From contig NZ_CAMIHD010000001.1 of the NCBI RefSeq assembly GCF_946222835.1, positions 62,001-126,000 on the forward strand: a stretch of 64,000 nt of DNA. Direction: 5' to 3'. This stretch comes from an uncultured Corynebacterium sp. (GTDB lineage Bacteria; Actinomycetota; Actinomycetes; Mycobacteriales; Mycobacteriaceae). How positions within the stretch are numbered: position 1 is the stretch's first letter; the number at the start of each line of letters is the position of its first letter. The translations under genes were made by a program, and so were the position numbers. This document shows positions 8,421 to 17,300 of the stretch, one piece after another. Under the pieces are notes generated by a model, which worked only from the letters and a program-made list of their open reading frames with translations, ran no database searches and had not been told where the DNA came from.

Positions 8421-9428
8421 ATGGGTTGGGTCAAACCCCTCGTCGGTATATTCGCGGTTGGAGCTGTAGCTTCTATTGCCTTGGGCGACGATGATGAAGA
8501 CACGGTTGTGGTTAATCGGGTCATCGATGGCGACACCATCGACGTTGATATAGACGGCGAAACTACCCGGGTGCGACTGCTGAACATCGATACGCCGGAA
8601 ATCGGCCATAACGGGGAGCCCAGCGAATGACTCGCGGAAGAAGCGAAGCACTATTTGGAAAGGCGGCTGCCGCAGGGGACTGAACTCCGGTTGGAGTATG
8701 ACTCAGAAAGGACGGATAAATACGGCCGCACCCTTGCTGGGGCATTCCTTGAGGACGACTTTGTTAACGCCGATATTGCAGCAGAAGGATTAGCCGCTGC
8801 CGTTGTATTCGGAGGAAATGACCAGTTTTACGAAGAAGTGCAAAAGGCCGAACGTGCACCTAAAGATGCCGGCGAGGGGATCTTTGGGGTTTCGGATGAA
8901 TGCAAAGTTTCCAGTGACGAAGAAATGGCCGAAGCACTTACTAGCGCCGAAGCTGCAGCCGCAGCATTTGCAGGAATTGCGGCAGGGGACATCCCAGCTT
9001 ATGAGGACTCCATAAATCAGTCCGTTGCTGCAAAGGCGGGCTTGGTAGCCATGACTCGTTCTAAGTACGGTCGGAGTACCTTCCAAAAGGCCGCTTATCC
9101 GGATGCTCCGAAAGAGATTGCAGCCAACAAAGAACGCGAGCTTGGGGGAAATGAGAAACAGGCTCGAGAAAAGATTAATGAGCTAGAAGAACAAGAGCGA
9201 GGAGAAGAAAAGCGCGAGAAGGAGCGCCAGGAGGGAGAGCGCCGAGTAGAAGAGCAACGGCAAGAAGAGCGCCGGCAGGCCGAGGAAAGTGCACCCGAGG
9301 TGGAGGTAGCGGAGCAACCAACGCAGGATTACCCGAATGTGGATAGGGGGTACGATAGCGGACTCGCTACACGGCGGCTGCAGACCTGTACCAAGGTTCT
9401 GTGGGACGAGACTTTGTGCGACCTATAG
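8421..9428 (+). pseudogene. Thermonuclease family protein with in-frame TGA at codon 70
   Basis: The frame begins at an ATG with a perfect AGGAGG site (8408-8413), stops at TGA 8628-8630, and continues in the same frame to 9428, together 335 residues. Before the stop are a short hydrophobic N-terminus and the staphylococcal-nuclease motifs VIDGDTI and RVRLLNIDTPE (Arg52, Glu60). After it comes DKYGRTLA with the catalytic-type Arg103. The nuclease core is therefore complete apart from codon 70. In related proteins, as I recall them, this position (after GEPSE, before LAEEA) is cysteine, so TGC to TGA is a one-base change. Since this genome makes selenocysteine, readthrough is conceivable, but no convincing SECIS follows. 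The C-terminal half is a Glu/Arg-rich coiled coil ending in a two-Cys tail. Confidence 0.75.
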
Positions 9429-9446
9429 CACTACTATGGAGGCTAA

Positions 9447-9472
9447 GGGGGATAAGGGGACTTATATCCCCC
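9447..9472 (+). terminator. Hairpin downstream of the nuclease gene
   Basis: GGGGGATA (9447-9454) and TATCCCCC (9465-9472) form a perfect 8-bp stem with a 10-nt loop just after the nuclease stop. No clear T-run follows, so termination is inferred only from position and stability. Confidence 0.45.
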
Positions 9473-9883
9473 AACGTTTGGGAAAAATGAAGAAAGGCAT
9501 TAATTGGTATTTACCAACTAATACGTTTTTGGGATTTCTACGTGACGGGGGCTGAATCATCCGCCGTATCCCCCTGTCCCTCTATGTTTTTGTGCCGTAA
9601 TCACTCTTGTGAGGCCCTTGTTCAATCGTTCTATGCGGGGTAAGTGGTTGGCGAACAGAGTGTTCAATCCCACCTTCCGGGCCGTGGGGTGGCCCGACCA
9701 AGGCGTAGATAGTCCCCAACCCACCTGCCGAGACTGACCAGCTGCAGTTGCCAGAAGCAGGATGGAGATGTGCAGCTGCTGTAGGTGTCTCCCCACCTCG
9801 GACAAACGAGATAGCTTGCCAGATAACACACGGGCACGTGCCGGGCGAAAAGTGCGGGACCCTTCAATTCTTGAGGTTTCGTC
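9473..9883. other. 411-bp region without a supported gene
   Basis: Short frames on both strands show no recognisable product. Visible structure includes a hairpin CGGGCC/GGCCCG around 9677-9695. The region directly precedes the HTH gene, so it may hold that gene's promoter or an element left from a mobile module. Confidence 0.35.
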
Positions 9884-10186
9884 ATGCCAACTTTTTCGCC
9901 CGATCAAGAGCTTTTCACCATCAAGGAAGCGGCGCAGTACCTTCACTGCAGCCCTCGCACGCTAGAGAAGCGCCGTACCAATGGCCAAGAACCGGCCTTC
10001 ATTAAAGATGCTTGGTCTGTCAAATACCGCCGTGCAGACCTTGATGCTTTCATTGCCAGTACAGGCAATTTCGTTCACGGTTCCCTTAGCGATGATGCTG
10101 TCGTCGCCAAGATCGTCGCAGCCGCACCGTCTTTTAGCGAAGAGCAGCGCCAACAGCTGCTCGCAGTGTTGGGAGGTGCCGCGTAA
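9884..10186 (+). CDS. Helix-turn-helix (excisionase-type) DNA-binding protein
   Basis: A 100-residue protein. Residues 8-55 match the MerR-like/excisionase HTH_17 fold (LFTIKEAAQYLHCSPRTLEKRR, then a wing with YRRADLDAFI). The last 35 residues are a predicted helix with no known function. Such proteins act as recombination directionality factors or regulators in plasmids, phages and integrative elements. No integrase or replication gene survives nearby. A weak GAGG lies before the ATG. A hairpin at 10189-10219 closes the gene. Its position among decayed genes and an IS remnant suggests that it is left over from a mobile element; whether it still functions is not known. Confidence 0.75.
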   Translation: MPTFSPDQELFTIKEAAQYLHCSPRTLEKRRTNGQEPAFIKDAWSVKYRRADLDAFIASTGNFVHGSLSDDAVVAKIVAAAPSFSEEQRQQLLAVLGGAA

Positions 10187-10188
10187 TG

Positions 10189-10219
10189 GGCCTAAACAAC
10201 ACATTCTGTCGTTTAGGCC
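10189..10219 (+). terminator. Hairpin after HTH gene
   Basis: GGCCTAAAC (10189-10197) and GTTTAGGCC (10211-10219) are perfect 9-bp inverted repeats with a 13-nt loop, directly after the stop codon. The following bases (GGTTTGACG) are only weakly T-rich and already belong to the next promoter. Confidence 0.55.
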
Positions 10220-10222
10220 GGT

Positions 10223-10249
10223 TTGACGTGGTATAAGATAGAATATAAT
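10223..10249 (+). promoter_or_regulatory. Candidate sigma-A-type promoter for the methyltransferase remnant
   Basis: TTGACG (10223-10228) and TATAAT (10244-10249) are close to consensus, with a slightly short 15-bp spacer. The surrounding DNA is very AT-rich. The predicted start lies just before the nested inverted repeats at 10256-10311. Confidence 0.5.
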
Positions 10250-10255
10250 AGAATA

Positions 10256-10311
10256 TACCGACGTTACGGAGTAAGCGACGCTTACAGATTTGATTATCAG
10301 GTCGGTAAGCG
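10256..10311 (+). repeat. Nested inverted repeats in a leader region
   Basis: TACCGAC (10256-10262) pairs with GTCGGTA (10301-10307). Inside it lies a perfect 15-nt palindrome GTAAGCGACGCTTAC (10271-10285), and a further direct copy of GTAAGCG occurs at 10305-10311. The arrangement lies about 7 bases after a good -10 box, so it could be an operator, a structured leader RNA, or an attachment/recombination sequence. Confidence 0.5.
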
Positions 10312-10359
10312 TCCCCACCTTATCGACTTGTATCTACCATAATCAGGATTGGCACCTAC

Positions 10360-11092
10360 ATGACGGGCAACTATTCCGATGCCGCACCACCCTATGGAAC
10401 CCCGAGGGAAAAATCACTTTATGAGGCATGGGACAGGCATGAGTTCTGCTACCCGATATTGGAAAAATGATCGGGAGTATTGAGGGAATCGTTACTATTT
10501 TTGACTTAGGTTGTGGGAGCGGTGAGATGCTTAAACGCTTATCTCAACTGGGCAAAGGCGCAGATCTTATTGGCATTGACTCATCTGAGGTCACCATCGA
10601 CTACGCCTCCCAAAAACTTGGGGAATCCGCATATCTTATCCATCGAGATATAAATGATGTTCCTGATATTAGAGGAAAAAGGTTTTGATCTATTCAAGCG
10701 GGTTTACATCAAACCTCTTCTCAGAGAATCAATGGAGAAAAATTGTCGTAAATTGGCTCAGGGCGTCACCCTCAGTATACGCATTTGTTTGCGATGTTTT
10801 TTGGTGGACTGTTCCCCTTGCTGAAGTTCACCAAAATGGGGTGTACGAGGGCGATCAATCATCTTTGAGCTGGAGAGTTAGGCGGGGTGCAAAAGCACAA
10901 ACATCGCATATACAGGATTCTAAGAATAGCAGAACTACAACTTTAACATCATTCAATCATCGGACACGCTCAATTTCTCCAGCGAATGGATTTCAGTGCG
11001 ATGAGCGCGAAGTCCTACAACGAAAGGTTAAGACTGCTGAGAGGTTATTAACCGAATCGTGCACTCGTGTGGTGACTAGGAGCGCTAGATGA
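10360..11092 (+). pseudogene. Decayed SAM-dependent methyltransferase
   Basis: Pieces of one protein lie in successive frames. An ATG at 10360 opens 36 codons ending in YPILEK at TGA 10468-10470. A second frame from 10467 carries the motif I sequence IFDLGCGSGEMLKRL and the acidic GIDSS motif II region, and ends at 10688. A third frame from about 10685 continues LIYSSGFTSNLFSENQWRKIV. Still later, another frame gives protein-like sequence (HRIYRILRIAE, then FSAMSAKSYNERLRLL) interrupted by stops. The A-runs and T-runs at the joins (AAAAATG, AAAAAGGTTTTG) are natural frameshift sites. Class I methyltransferase fold is clear, substrate unknown. The AAAAATGA join alone could be translational coupling, but the later breaks argue for decay. 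Confidence 0.75.
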
Positions 11093-11898
11093 AGATCGCT
11101 TTCAGAGTTCTTCTGTTGGTTGCACTGGTACTTGAAGTGTTAGTCATTCTTTTATCGAATACGGTTTCAAGTTTCCACAGTTTATGGTTTTTGACGCCGG
11201 TTCCTTTTATTGGATTGGCGCTTTTTCTACTCTTTTTAGGAATATGGCGCGATTATCGCCGTAATGATAAGTCGTGGGCAGCTTCTCTGTCCGCTACTTC
11301 CAAGAGATTTGGAGTGCCTAAAAAAGCATTAGCCTTGCTCGTTTCAGAGATCGGTTCCCTTACTTCCGCTCTGGGCATATTTAGACCTTCTAAATTTAAA
11401 ATGGGAGAATACACCGTACACAAAAATCTTCGAACTATAGTTTTTCTAATTCTGGGTCTTTGCGCAGTAGAGATTACTGTCGTACACCTAGCCGTTCCTA
11501 GTGATCTCTGGCGATATATTTTACTAATTGCAAGTATTTACGCAGCGTTCCTTCTAACGGGATTTTACGTTTCTATCCGAGAAAATCCCCACGTCATAAC
11601 CCCCGAAGGAATTTTACTGCGCCACGGGAAGAGGCTCACTTGCGAGATACAATGGTCACATCTGGGAGAAGTTAAAACCACGAGGGCAGGCCAGGGGGGA
11701 GATATTGAGGTCGATGAAAATGGCTATCTGAGAATCCCGGTTCTGAGCGAAGTTAATGTCAAACTAGAGCTAGAGCACCAAGTAATAGTAGAAGATCTTC
11801 ATAAGGGGTTTACCGAAGTTTCGGCCGTTGAATGTTACTGCGACGACAAAGAATCCTTCCTGAAGGACATCGCTAAGCAGCGTCCGCCTTCAGAATGA
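11089..11898 (+). CDS. Unknown membrane protein
   Basis: I do not recognise this 269-residue protein. It has two N-terminal transmembrane helices (about residues 5-25 and 35-52), a polar stretch of about 65 residues, two more helices (about 110-130 and 138-160), and a C-terminal soluble domain of about 100 residues. The latter has a PH-like alternation of short strands (HVITPEGILLRHG, IQWSHLGEVKT, LRIPVLSEVNV), as in proteins that read a membrane-anchored beta domain. Its ATG overlaps the end of the decayed methyltransferase, so the two were probably once co-transcribed. Base composition is lower in GC than the core genes, consistent with foreign origin. Confidence 0.6.
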   Translation: MKIAFRVLLLVALVLEVLVILLSNTVSSFHSLWFLTPVPFIGLALFLLFLGIWRDYRRNDKSWAASLSATSKRFGVPKKALALLVSEIGSLTSALGIFRPSKFKMGEYTVHKNLRTIVFLILGLCAVEITVVHLAVPSDLWRYILLIASIYAAFLLTGFYVSIRENPHVITPEGILLRHGKRLTCEIQWSHLGEVKTTRAGQGGDIEVDENGYLRIPVLSEVNVKLELEHQVIVEDLHKGFTEVSAVECYCDDKESFLKDIAKQRPPSE

Positions 11899-12037
11899 TG
11901 TGCTTTGGGGTCAAGTCCTGGCTAGTGACCTTTCGATCTGAGGTTAGACTCCTACTCGGGGGTGATTGCGATCGTGGCTCATTCGCTGTTTTCCTTGCCG
12001 TTCGTGAAGTTTGAGTCTGCCTCGAACGCATACGAAC

Positions 12038-12250
12038 TGAAGTGCCCCGGGTTTTGTTCCTAGGCATGTGCCTTGATTTCCATTATGTCCTGAGCTGAGC
12101 TTTTGCTCCAAAATTCTGATTCAACCTCCGCCGGCGTGCGGTAGTCGAGGGACTGGTGGAGCCGTGATTTATTCCACCAATTCACCCATTCAAACGTCGC
12201 AATTTCCACCTCGACAACGTCCGCCCACCTCCGAGTTTGAATGAGTTCAT
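12038..12250 (-). mobile_element. IS3-family insertion sequence remnant (transposase C-terminus)
   Basis: The minus-strand frame ending at 12060 encodes about 60 residues that match the end of an IS3-family OrfB integrase: ELIQTRRWADVVEVEIATFE followed by WVNWWNKSRLHQSLDYRTPAE. The catalytic DDE core is absent, so it cannot transpose. TGAAGTGCCCCGGG at 12038-12051 resembles IS3-type terminal inverted repeats and may be the surviving end. The residues encoded upstream of about 12242 have no transposase similarity, so the 5' part was deleted or replaced by the DNA carrying the next gene. Confidence 0.75.
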
Positions 12251-12367
12251 TCTTACCCGAACACAGGAAGTGGGTACGATAATCTCGGTTTGTCGCGCAC
12301 AGGGGGGCAGACATCCCCACTGTTCATAGCACAGCAAGTGATAGTGAAATAAAGATACGATTGATGA

Positions 12368-13045
12368 ATGGAACATTTCTTAGACTTTGCAGGCTGGTGG
12401 ACAGCCGAAAGGACTAACGTCTTAATCAACGCAACCATCGCTCTAATCGCCCTCGTTTCCCTCCTCGTAGCACGGCGTTCGTTACGTCTAAATAGGCAGA
12501 TCAGCATTAACGCCAATCGGCCAATGATGATGGCTGAAGTCTTGATGCCAGATTACGCAAAAGAAACTTTACGTCTGATGGTTTCTAATCGAGGAAAGTC
12601 TGTAGCAAAGAATGTGAAGGTTAGTTTTGATCCGGATCTACCTAACACGACAGGACAGAATGAAGCCACTGGTAGAGGTTCCCATTACTCGCCAATAAGA
12701 CGCGTCAAATCGATTTTTAGCAACACAGTCTTTTCCACTTGGGTTCCAGGCCATCAAGTAGACGTTGCATATTGGCTGCAACCTGAAGGAAAGCTCTTTG
12801 ATGGCGATTCAATCTCGGACTCTGCAGAGGGCGTGCCCGGAATTATGTTCGCCCTATTGGAGTACGATGATGAGCTGAACAATCACTACTCAGAACGTTT
12901 TGAGCTGAATGTTCGCAGCGTAATCGGCTCGGATTTTCGGACCAATAGCATTACGACCAATGGCAAGCTGAACTTTGAGAAACAGCTTTCCAGGGACATA
13001 CAAGAAAACAATCGCATGCTTGGGAGGATTTCCCGGAAACTCTGA
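12368..13045 (+). CDS. Unknown protein with one N-terminal membrane anchor
   Basis: I do not recognise this 225-residue product. It has one transmembrane helix at about residues 18-38 (VLINATIALIALVSLLVARR) and then a soluble, strand-rich domain (MMAEVLMPDYAKETLRLMVSNRG and following) that looks like an immunoglobulin-like or COG1361-type fold, common in phage and accessory-island proteins. The start ATG at 12368 overlaps another ATG at 12364 in a different frame that opens only 17 codons. It follows the broken IS3 end and is more AT-rich than core genes, which suggests acquired DNA. Confidence 0.6.
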   Translation: MEHFLDFAGWWTAERTNVLINATIALIALVSLLVARRSLRLNRQISINANRPMMMAEVLMPDYAKETLRLMVSNRGKSVAKNVKVSFDPDLPNTTGQNEATGRGSHYSPIRRVKSIFSNTVFSTWVPGHQVDVAYWLQPEGKLFDGDSISDSAEGVPGIMFALLEYDDELNNHYSERFELNVRSVIGSDFRTNSITTNGKLNFEKQLSRDIQENNRMLGRISRKL

Positions 13046-13143
13046 AAACCTTGCACGTTCTGACACATTAAAATACGCCTCCCTGTCGAGGGAACAATAC
13101 TTGAGCTTCAACGCGTTCAGCGCCAGTTACTGCTCATCGAAAT

Positions 13144-13578
13144 TTGAAACAAACGCTTTTATATTTGAATGGAGCAAGGCAACTGACTAGGCCAAGGTTC
13201 ATTTCCTATGGGGAGGGCGAAGAGTACGCCTTCGAACAGCTCCAAGGCCAAGCCCCGGCTGCCTCCAACCAACACCTCAAATGGCTTGAGAACACGACGA
13301 GGAACATTGCAGAAAGTTATTCAGAAATTCGAAACATGCACATAGGTCTTCTTAGGGATAGCTCGACGGCGTCTATAGAATCGAAGCTAACCGACTTCGG
13401 TTACGAGAGCCCGGCGTATCAGCCGGCCGAGCAACCAGCGGCTCCTCAACCGGCGCCGGTGGTCGATACATATACCGGCTGCCGCGCATATAACGGAAAC
13501 TACGCACTGACGTCCGTGGATAAGAAGGGTCGGCCCTATGCGAAGATCGACTGCACTACGAAGCAGCAGATCGGATAG
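13144..13578 (+). CDS. Unknown protein, possibly 5'-truncated
   Basis: The frame is open for 144 codons but has only TTG-type starts (13144, 13156) and no clear ribosome site, so the true N-terminus may be lost. The middle is helical and polar, followed by a Pro/Ala/Gln linker (AYQPAEQPAAPQPAP) and a compact 35-residue C-terminus with two cysteines (TGCRAYNGNYALTSVDKKG ending near CTTKQQIG). I believe that C-terminal module recurs in corynebacterial secreted proteins, but cannot verify it. No signal peptide is visible in this frame, which again suggests truncation. Confidence 0.4.
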   Translation: MKQTLLYLNGARQLTRPRFISYGEGEEYAFEQLQGQAPAASNQHLKWLENTTRNIAESYSEIRNMHIGLLRDSSTASIESKLTDFGYESPAYQPAEQPAAPQPAPVVDTYTGCRAYNGNYALTSVDKKGRPYAKIDCTTKQQIG

Positions 13579-13581
13579 GGC

Positions 13582-13647
13582 CCGTCCTTCGCACTCACGG
13601 ATAAGAGTAAAACGCCTCGAAGGACGGTTTCTGGTGAGCGCGAAGGG
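13582..13647. repeat. Dispersed intergenic palindromic repeat, copy 2, with embedded hairpin
   Basis: The left arm CCTTCGCACTCAC pairs with GTGAGCGCGAAGG on the right. Inside it CCGTCCTTCG (13582-13591) and CGAAGGACGG (13618-13627) form a perfect stem followed by TTTCT, so this copy can act as a terminator for the preceding frame. Confidence 0.65.
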
Positions 13648-13667
13648 TAGGGGATGATTTTTTGAGT

Positions 13668-13731
13668 CCCCTTTCCGCTCACTAGGGCAGGGCCGCAACA
13701 CCAAAACTCCTTCGCCGGTGAGCGAGAAGGA
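13668..13731. repeat. Dispersed intergenic palindromic repeat, copy 3
   Basis: CCCCTTTCCGCTCACT at the left and GGTGAGCGAGAAGG at the right are degenerate copies of the same arms, immediately after copy 2 and just before the pcp gene. Together they mark the right edge of the accessory island. Confidence 0.55.
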
Positions 13732-13763
13732 CGCGCCCGCATAGCATCTGGAATACTGGCGGC

Positions 13764-14351
13764 ATGAAAATCCTCGTGACTGCATTCGATGCTTTTGGCG
13801 GAGAGAGTATAAATCCTACGGAGCAGGTGTTGAATCACTTACCTGGGCGCATCGGGCGCGCGGAGATTTCACAACTAGTTGTTCCAACGAAGTTCGGGGA
13901 ATCGCTGCGCAGGGTGACTGAGGCCGCCGAGGAAGAATCAACGGATGCAGTCGTCTGCCTCGGTCAAGCCGGCGGAAGGAAACACATCACCCCAGAGCGC
14001 GTCGCGATCAATGTCATGGATGCCGAAATTCCAGACAACGCGGGGTACCAACCGGTGGATGTACCGGTTGTGGATGAAGGCCCAGCGGCGTATCTTTCCA
14101 CGTTGCCGGTTAAGGCAATGGTTAAGGCGATAGGAGATATTCCAGCGCGATTATCAAATACGGCTGGAACCTTTGTCTGCAATCAGTTGTTGTATGGTCT
14201 GCTGCACCATTTTGCAGGAACGGATGTGCGGGTGGGATTTGTGCATGTTCCCTACATCAAGGAGCAGAACAAGACAGATAAGCCGATGATGGAGCTGGAA
14301 GAGATCGCCGAGGGGATCAAGCGGGCACTATGGGCGGTGCAGGCTAGTTAG
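13764..14351 (+). CDS. pcp: Pyroglutamyl-peptidase I
   Basis: A 195-residue C15-family cysteine peptidase that removes N-terminal pyroglutamate from peptides. The catalytic triad can be placed: Glu78 in HITPERVAIN, Cys139 in GTFVCNQLLYG and His161 in VGFVHVPYI. The N-terminal motif TAFDAFGGESINPTE is typical. It is about 20 residues shorter than many Pcp proteins, mostly by a shorter middle, but all motifs are present. The ATG start is not preceded by a strong Shine-Dalgarno. It precedes the formate dehydrogenase genes by 47 bp on the same strand, but a TATAGA box before the latter suggests a separate promoter. Confidence 0.9.
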   Translation: MKILVTAFDAFGGESINPTEQVLNHLPGRIGRAEISQLVVPTKFGESLRRVTEAAEEESTDAVVCLGQAGGRKHITPERVAINVMDAEIPDNAGYQPVDVPVVDEGPAAYLSTLPVKAMVKAIGDIPARLSNTAGTFVCNQLLYGLLHHFAGTDVRVGFVHVPYIKEQNKTDKPMMELEEIAEGIKRALWAVQAS

Positions 14352-14383
14352 GGTAGCCTTTCTGGCTTTTTGGCTTGGCTAAA

Positions 14384-14398
14384 TATAGATTTAGGGAT
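14384..14398 (+). promoter_or_regulatory. Candidate -10 element for the formate dehydrogenase operon
   Basis: TATAGA at 14384-14389 lies nine bases before the ATG at 14399, the spacing expected for a leaderless mRNA, which is common in actinobacteria. No good -35 hexamer is visible upstream, so regulation by an activator is possible. Confidence 0.35.
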
Positions 14399-17300
14399 AT
14401 GTCTCGCTTTAGCCCTCTCAACTGGCCGGTTGTGCGCCAGCTGCGCAGCGGTGATCCCTTTGGTAGGGACGTCAACACGCAGTCGAAAAAGAGCAAAGAT
14501 AAGCATGGACGCACGGTGGAAGCAGACCGCGTGGTGCAATCGGTGTGCCCGTACTGCGCGGTTGGTTGCTCGCAGCGCGTATATGTCAAAGATGACCGCG
14601 TCATTCAGGTGGAGGGCGATCCGGATTCGCCCATTTCTCGTGGACGCCTGTGTCCGAAGGGATCTGCGTCGGAACAATTGATTAACTCCGCTACGCGATT
14701 GACCAAGATTAAGTATCGCGCACCACACTCTACGGAGTGGCAGGACCTTGATGAAAATACCGCGATGGAAATGATCGCGGATCGTTTTCTTGAAGCACGA
14801 CGAAATGGTTGGCAGGACGTCGACGATGAAGGGCGCACTCTCAATCGCACGATGGGTATCGCCGGTTTGGGCGGTGCGACCCTGGATAATGAGGAGAATT
14901 ACCTCATTAAGAAGCTCTTTACTGCGGCTGGGGCGATTCAGCTCGAGAACCAGGCCCGCATATGACACTCCGCCACCGTTCCTAGTCTAGGAACTTCGTT
15001 TGGCCGCGGTGGTGCAACCCAACCACTGCAGGATATGGCGAATGCGGACTGCATCGTCATTGAGGGTTCTAATATGGCTGAATGCCACCCAGTGGGATTC
15101 CAGTGGGTAGTAGAGGCCAAGAAACGTGGAGCACGCATCATTCACGTGGATCCGCGCTATACGCGTACGTCTGCCTTTGCGAACCGTCATATCGGTATTC
15201 GCGGCGGCACGGACGTGGTGCTTTTGGGTGCAGTCATTAACTATTTGCTGGAAAATGAACTGTATTTCCACGATTACGTGGTGGCTTATACCAATGCGCC
15301 GATGATCATCTCGGAGGATTACCAAGACACCGAGGACCTCGATGGCTTGTTCTCCGGCTATGACCCCGAGACCGGTAAATACGTCACCGACTCTTGGCAG
15401 TACGTGCAAAAACCGGAGGGCTCGTCGTGGAATGTCGAACGTGATGAATCGCTGGAGCACCCAAATTCGGTATTCCAGATTCTTAAGCGGCACTATGCGC
15501 GCTATACGCCTGAGGTAGTGGAGGAGACCTGCGGTATTGCGCAAGAGGACTTCTATTACCTTGCGGAGTCGATTGCGCAGAATTCCACGCCGGATCGCAC
15601 CACGTGCTTTGCTTATGCTTTGGGCTTTACTCAGCACACCTTAGGTGCGCAGTTCATTCGTACCGCGGCCATCTTGCAGCTGCTTACCGGAAACGTGGGA
15701 CGCCCAGGTTCGGGCATTATGGCGCTGCGCGGTCACGCCTCGATTCAAGGTTCCACTGATATCCCTACATTGTTCCACTCACTGCCAGGCTATTTGCCGA
15801 TGCCGAGCGTCGAGAAGCAGAGCTGGCCGGAGTTCGTGGATGGTATCCGTGATGAGTCGCAGAAGGGCTTTTGGCAGATTGGTGAGAATTACGCCGTCTC
15901 GTTGATGAAGTCCTACTGGGGCGGTGCCGCAACGCAGGATAACGGCTGGGGCTACGACCTCATGCCGCGTATTTCTGGCGCGCATTCGACATATGAGACG
16001 CTCATGGCGATGCTCGATGAACAGGTAGAAGGCTATTTTGTCTTCGGTCAGAATCCGGCCGTGGCGCAGTCCAACGGTGGCATGCAGCGTCGCGGGTTGG
16101 CGGCTTTGAAGTGGCTGGTCGTGCGTGATTTCCAGGAGATTGAGACCGCTTCCTTCTGGAAGGATTCGCCGGAGATTAAAAGCGGCGAGCTGAAGACTGA
16201 AGATATTGGCACCGAGGTGTTCTTGATGCCGGCGGCAACCCACGTGGAAAAGGCCGGTACCTTTACCCAGACGCAGCGCATGCTGCAGTGGCGCTTCCAA
16301 GCGGCGCCGCCGCCGGGCGATGCCAAGAGCGACCTGTGGTTCTTCTACCAGCTGGGCAAGAAGATAAAGGAGCGCTTGCGCGATTCCACCGATCCACGAG
16401 ATTTGCCTTTGCAGAAGGTGACGTGGGACTACGTGGAAACCGAGGAAGGCGAGCCGGATTCTGAGGACATCCTCAAGGAAATCAATGGCTATTACTTGGA
16501 AGGCCCGAAGAAGGGCGAGCTTCTTCCTGCCTTTGTGGAGATGAAGAATGACGGTTCCACCTCCGGCGGATGCTGGATTTATACCGGTGTATTTAAGGAT
16601 GGAATCAATCATTCTGCACGAAAGGTCGCAGGCTCGGAGCAGAATGAAGTAGCCCCGGAGTGGGGTTGGGTCTGGCCGGCAAACCGCCGTCTGCTGTATA
16701 ACCGTGCTTCGGCAAAGCCGGACGGTACTCCATGGTCGGAGCGTAAGAAGTACGTCTGGTGGGACGCCGACCAGGGTAAGTGGGTTGGCGATGATGTGCC
16801 GGACTTCCCGGTCAACAAGGCGCCAGACTATAAAGCTCCTGTCGATGCCGTAGGGCCGGATGCGCTCGATGGCACCGATGCCTTTATCATGCAGGCCGAT
16901 GGTCGCGGTTGGCTCTTCGCACCTTCCGGGCTTTCCGACGGCCCTTTGCCCACCCACTACGAGCCGCATGAGTCTCCGGTGAACAACGTGCTCTACAAGC
17001 AGCAGCAATCGCCGACACGCCTGACCATCAAACGCCCAGATAACCTGTCGCGCCCAGAGCCAGGCGAACCTGGCTCGGAGGTGTTCCCATTCGTGTTCTC
17101 CACTTATCGTTTGACGGAGATGTACACCTCGGGTGCGATGTCGCGCCGCCTGCCTTATCTGGCGGAGCTGCAGCCGGGCCTCTTCTGTGAGGTTGATAAA
17201 GCTTTGGCGGAAAAGCGGGGATTGGAAAATGGTAAGTGGGCCACGATCATCTCGCCGCGCGGCGTGATCGAGGCACAGGTCTTGGTCACTGACCGCATGC

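Noticed and set aside
8628..8690. SECIS element after the nuclease TGA
   Set aside because: Only short GC pairings (GCGGC/GCCGC; GGGG/CTCC) without a GU-type apical loop, unlike the clear element after the formate dehydrogenase UGA.
9557..9946. Minus-strand frame of 129 codons before the HTH gene
   Set aside because: It overlaps the start of the HTH gene, shows no domain, and its composition is that of random GC-rich DNA.
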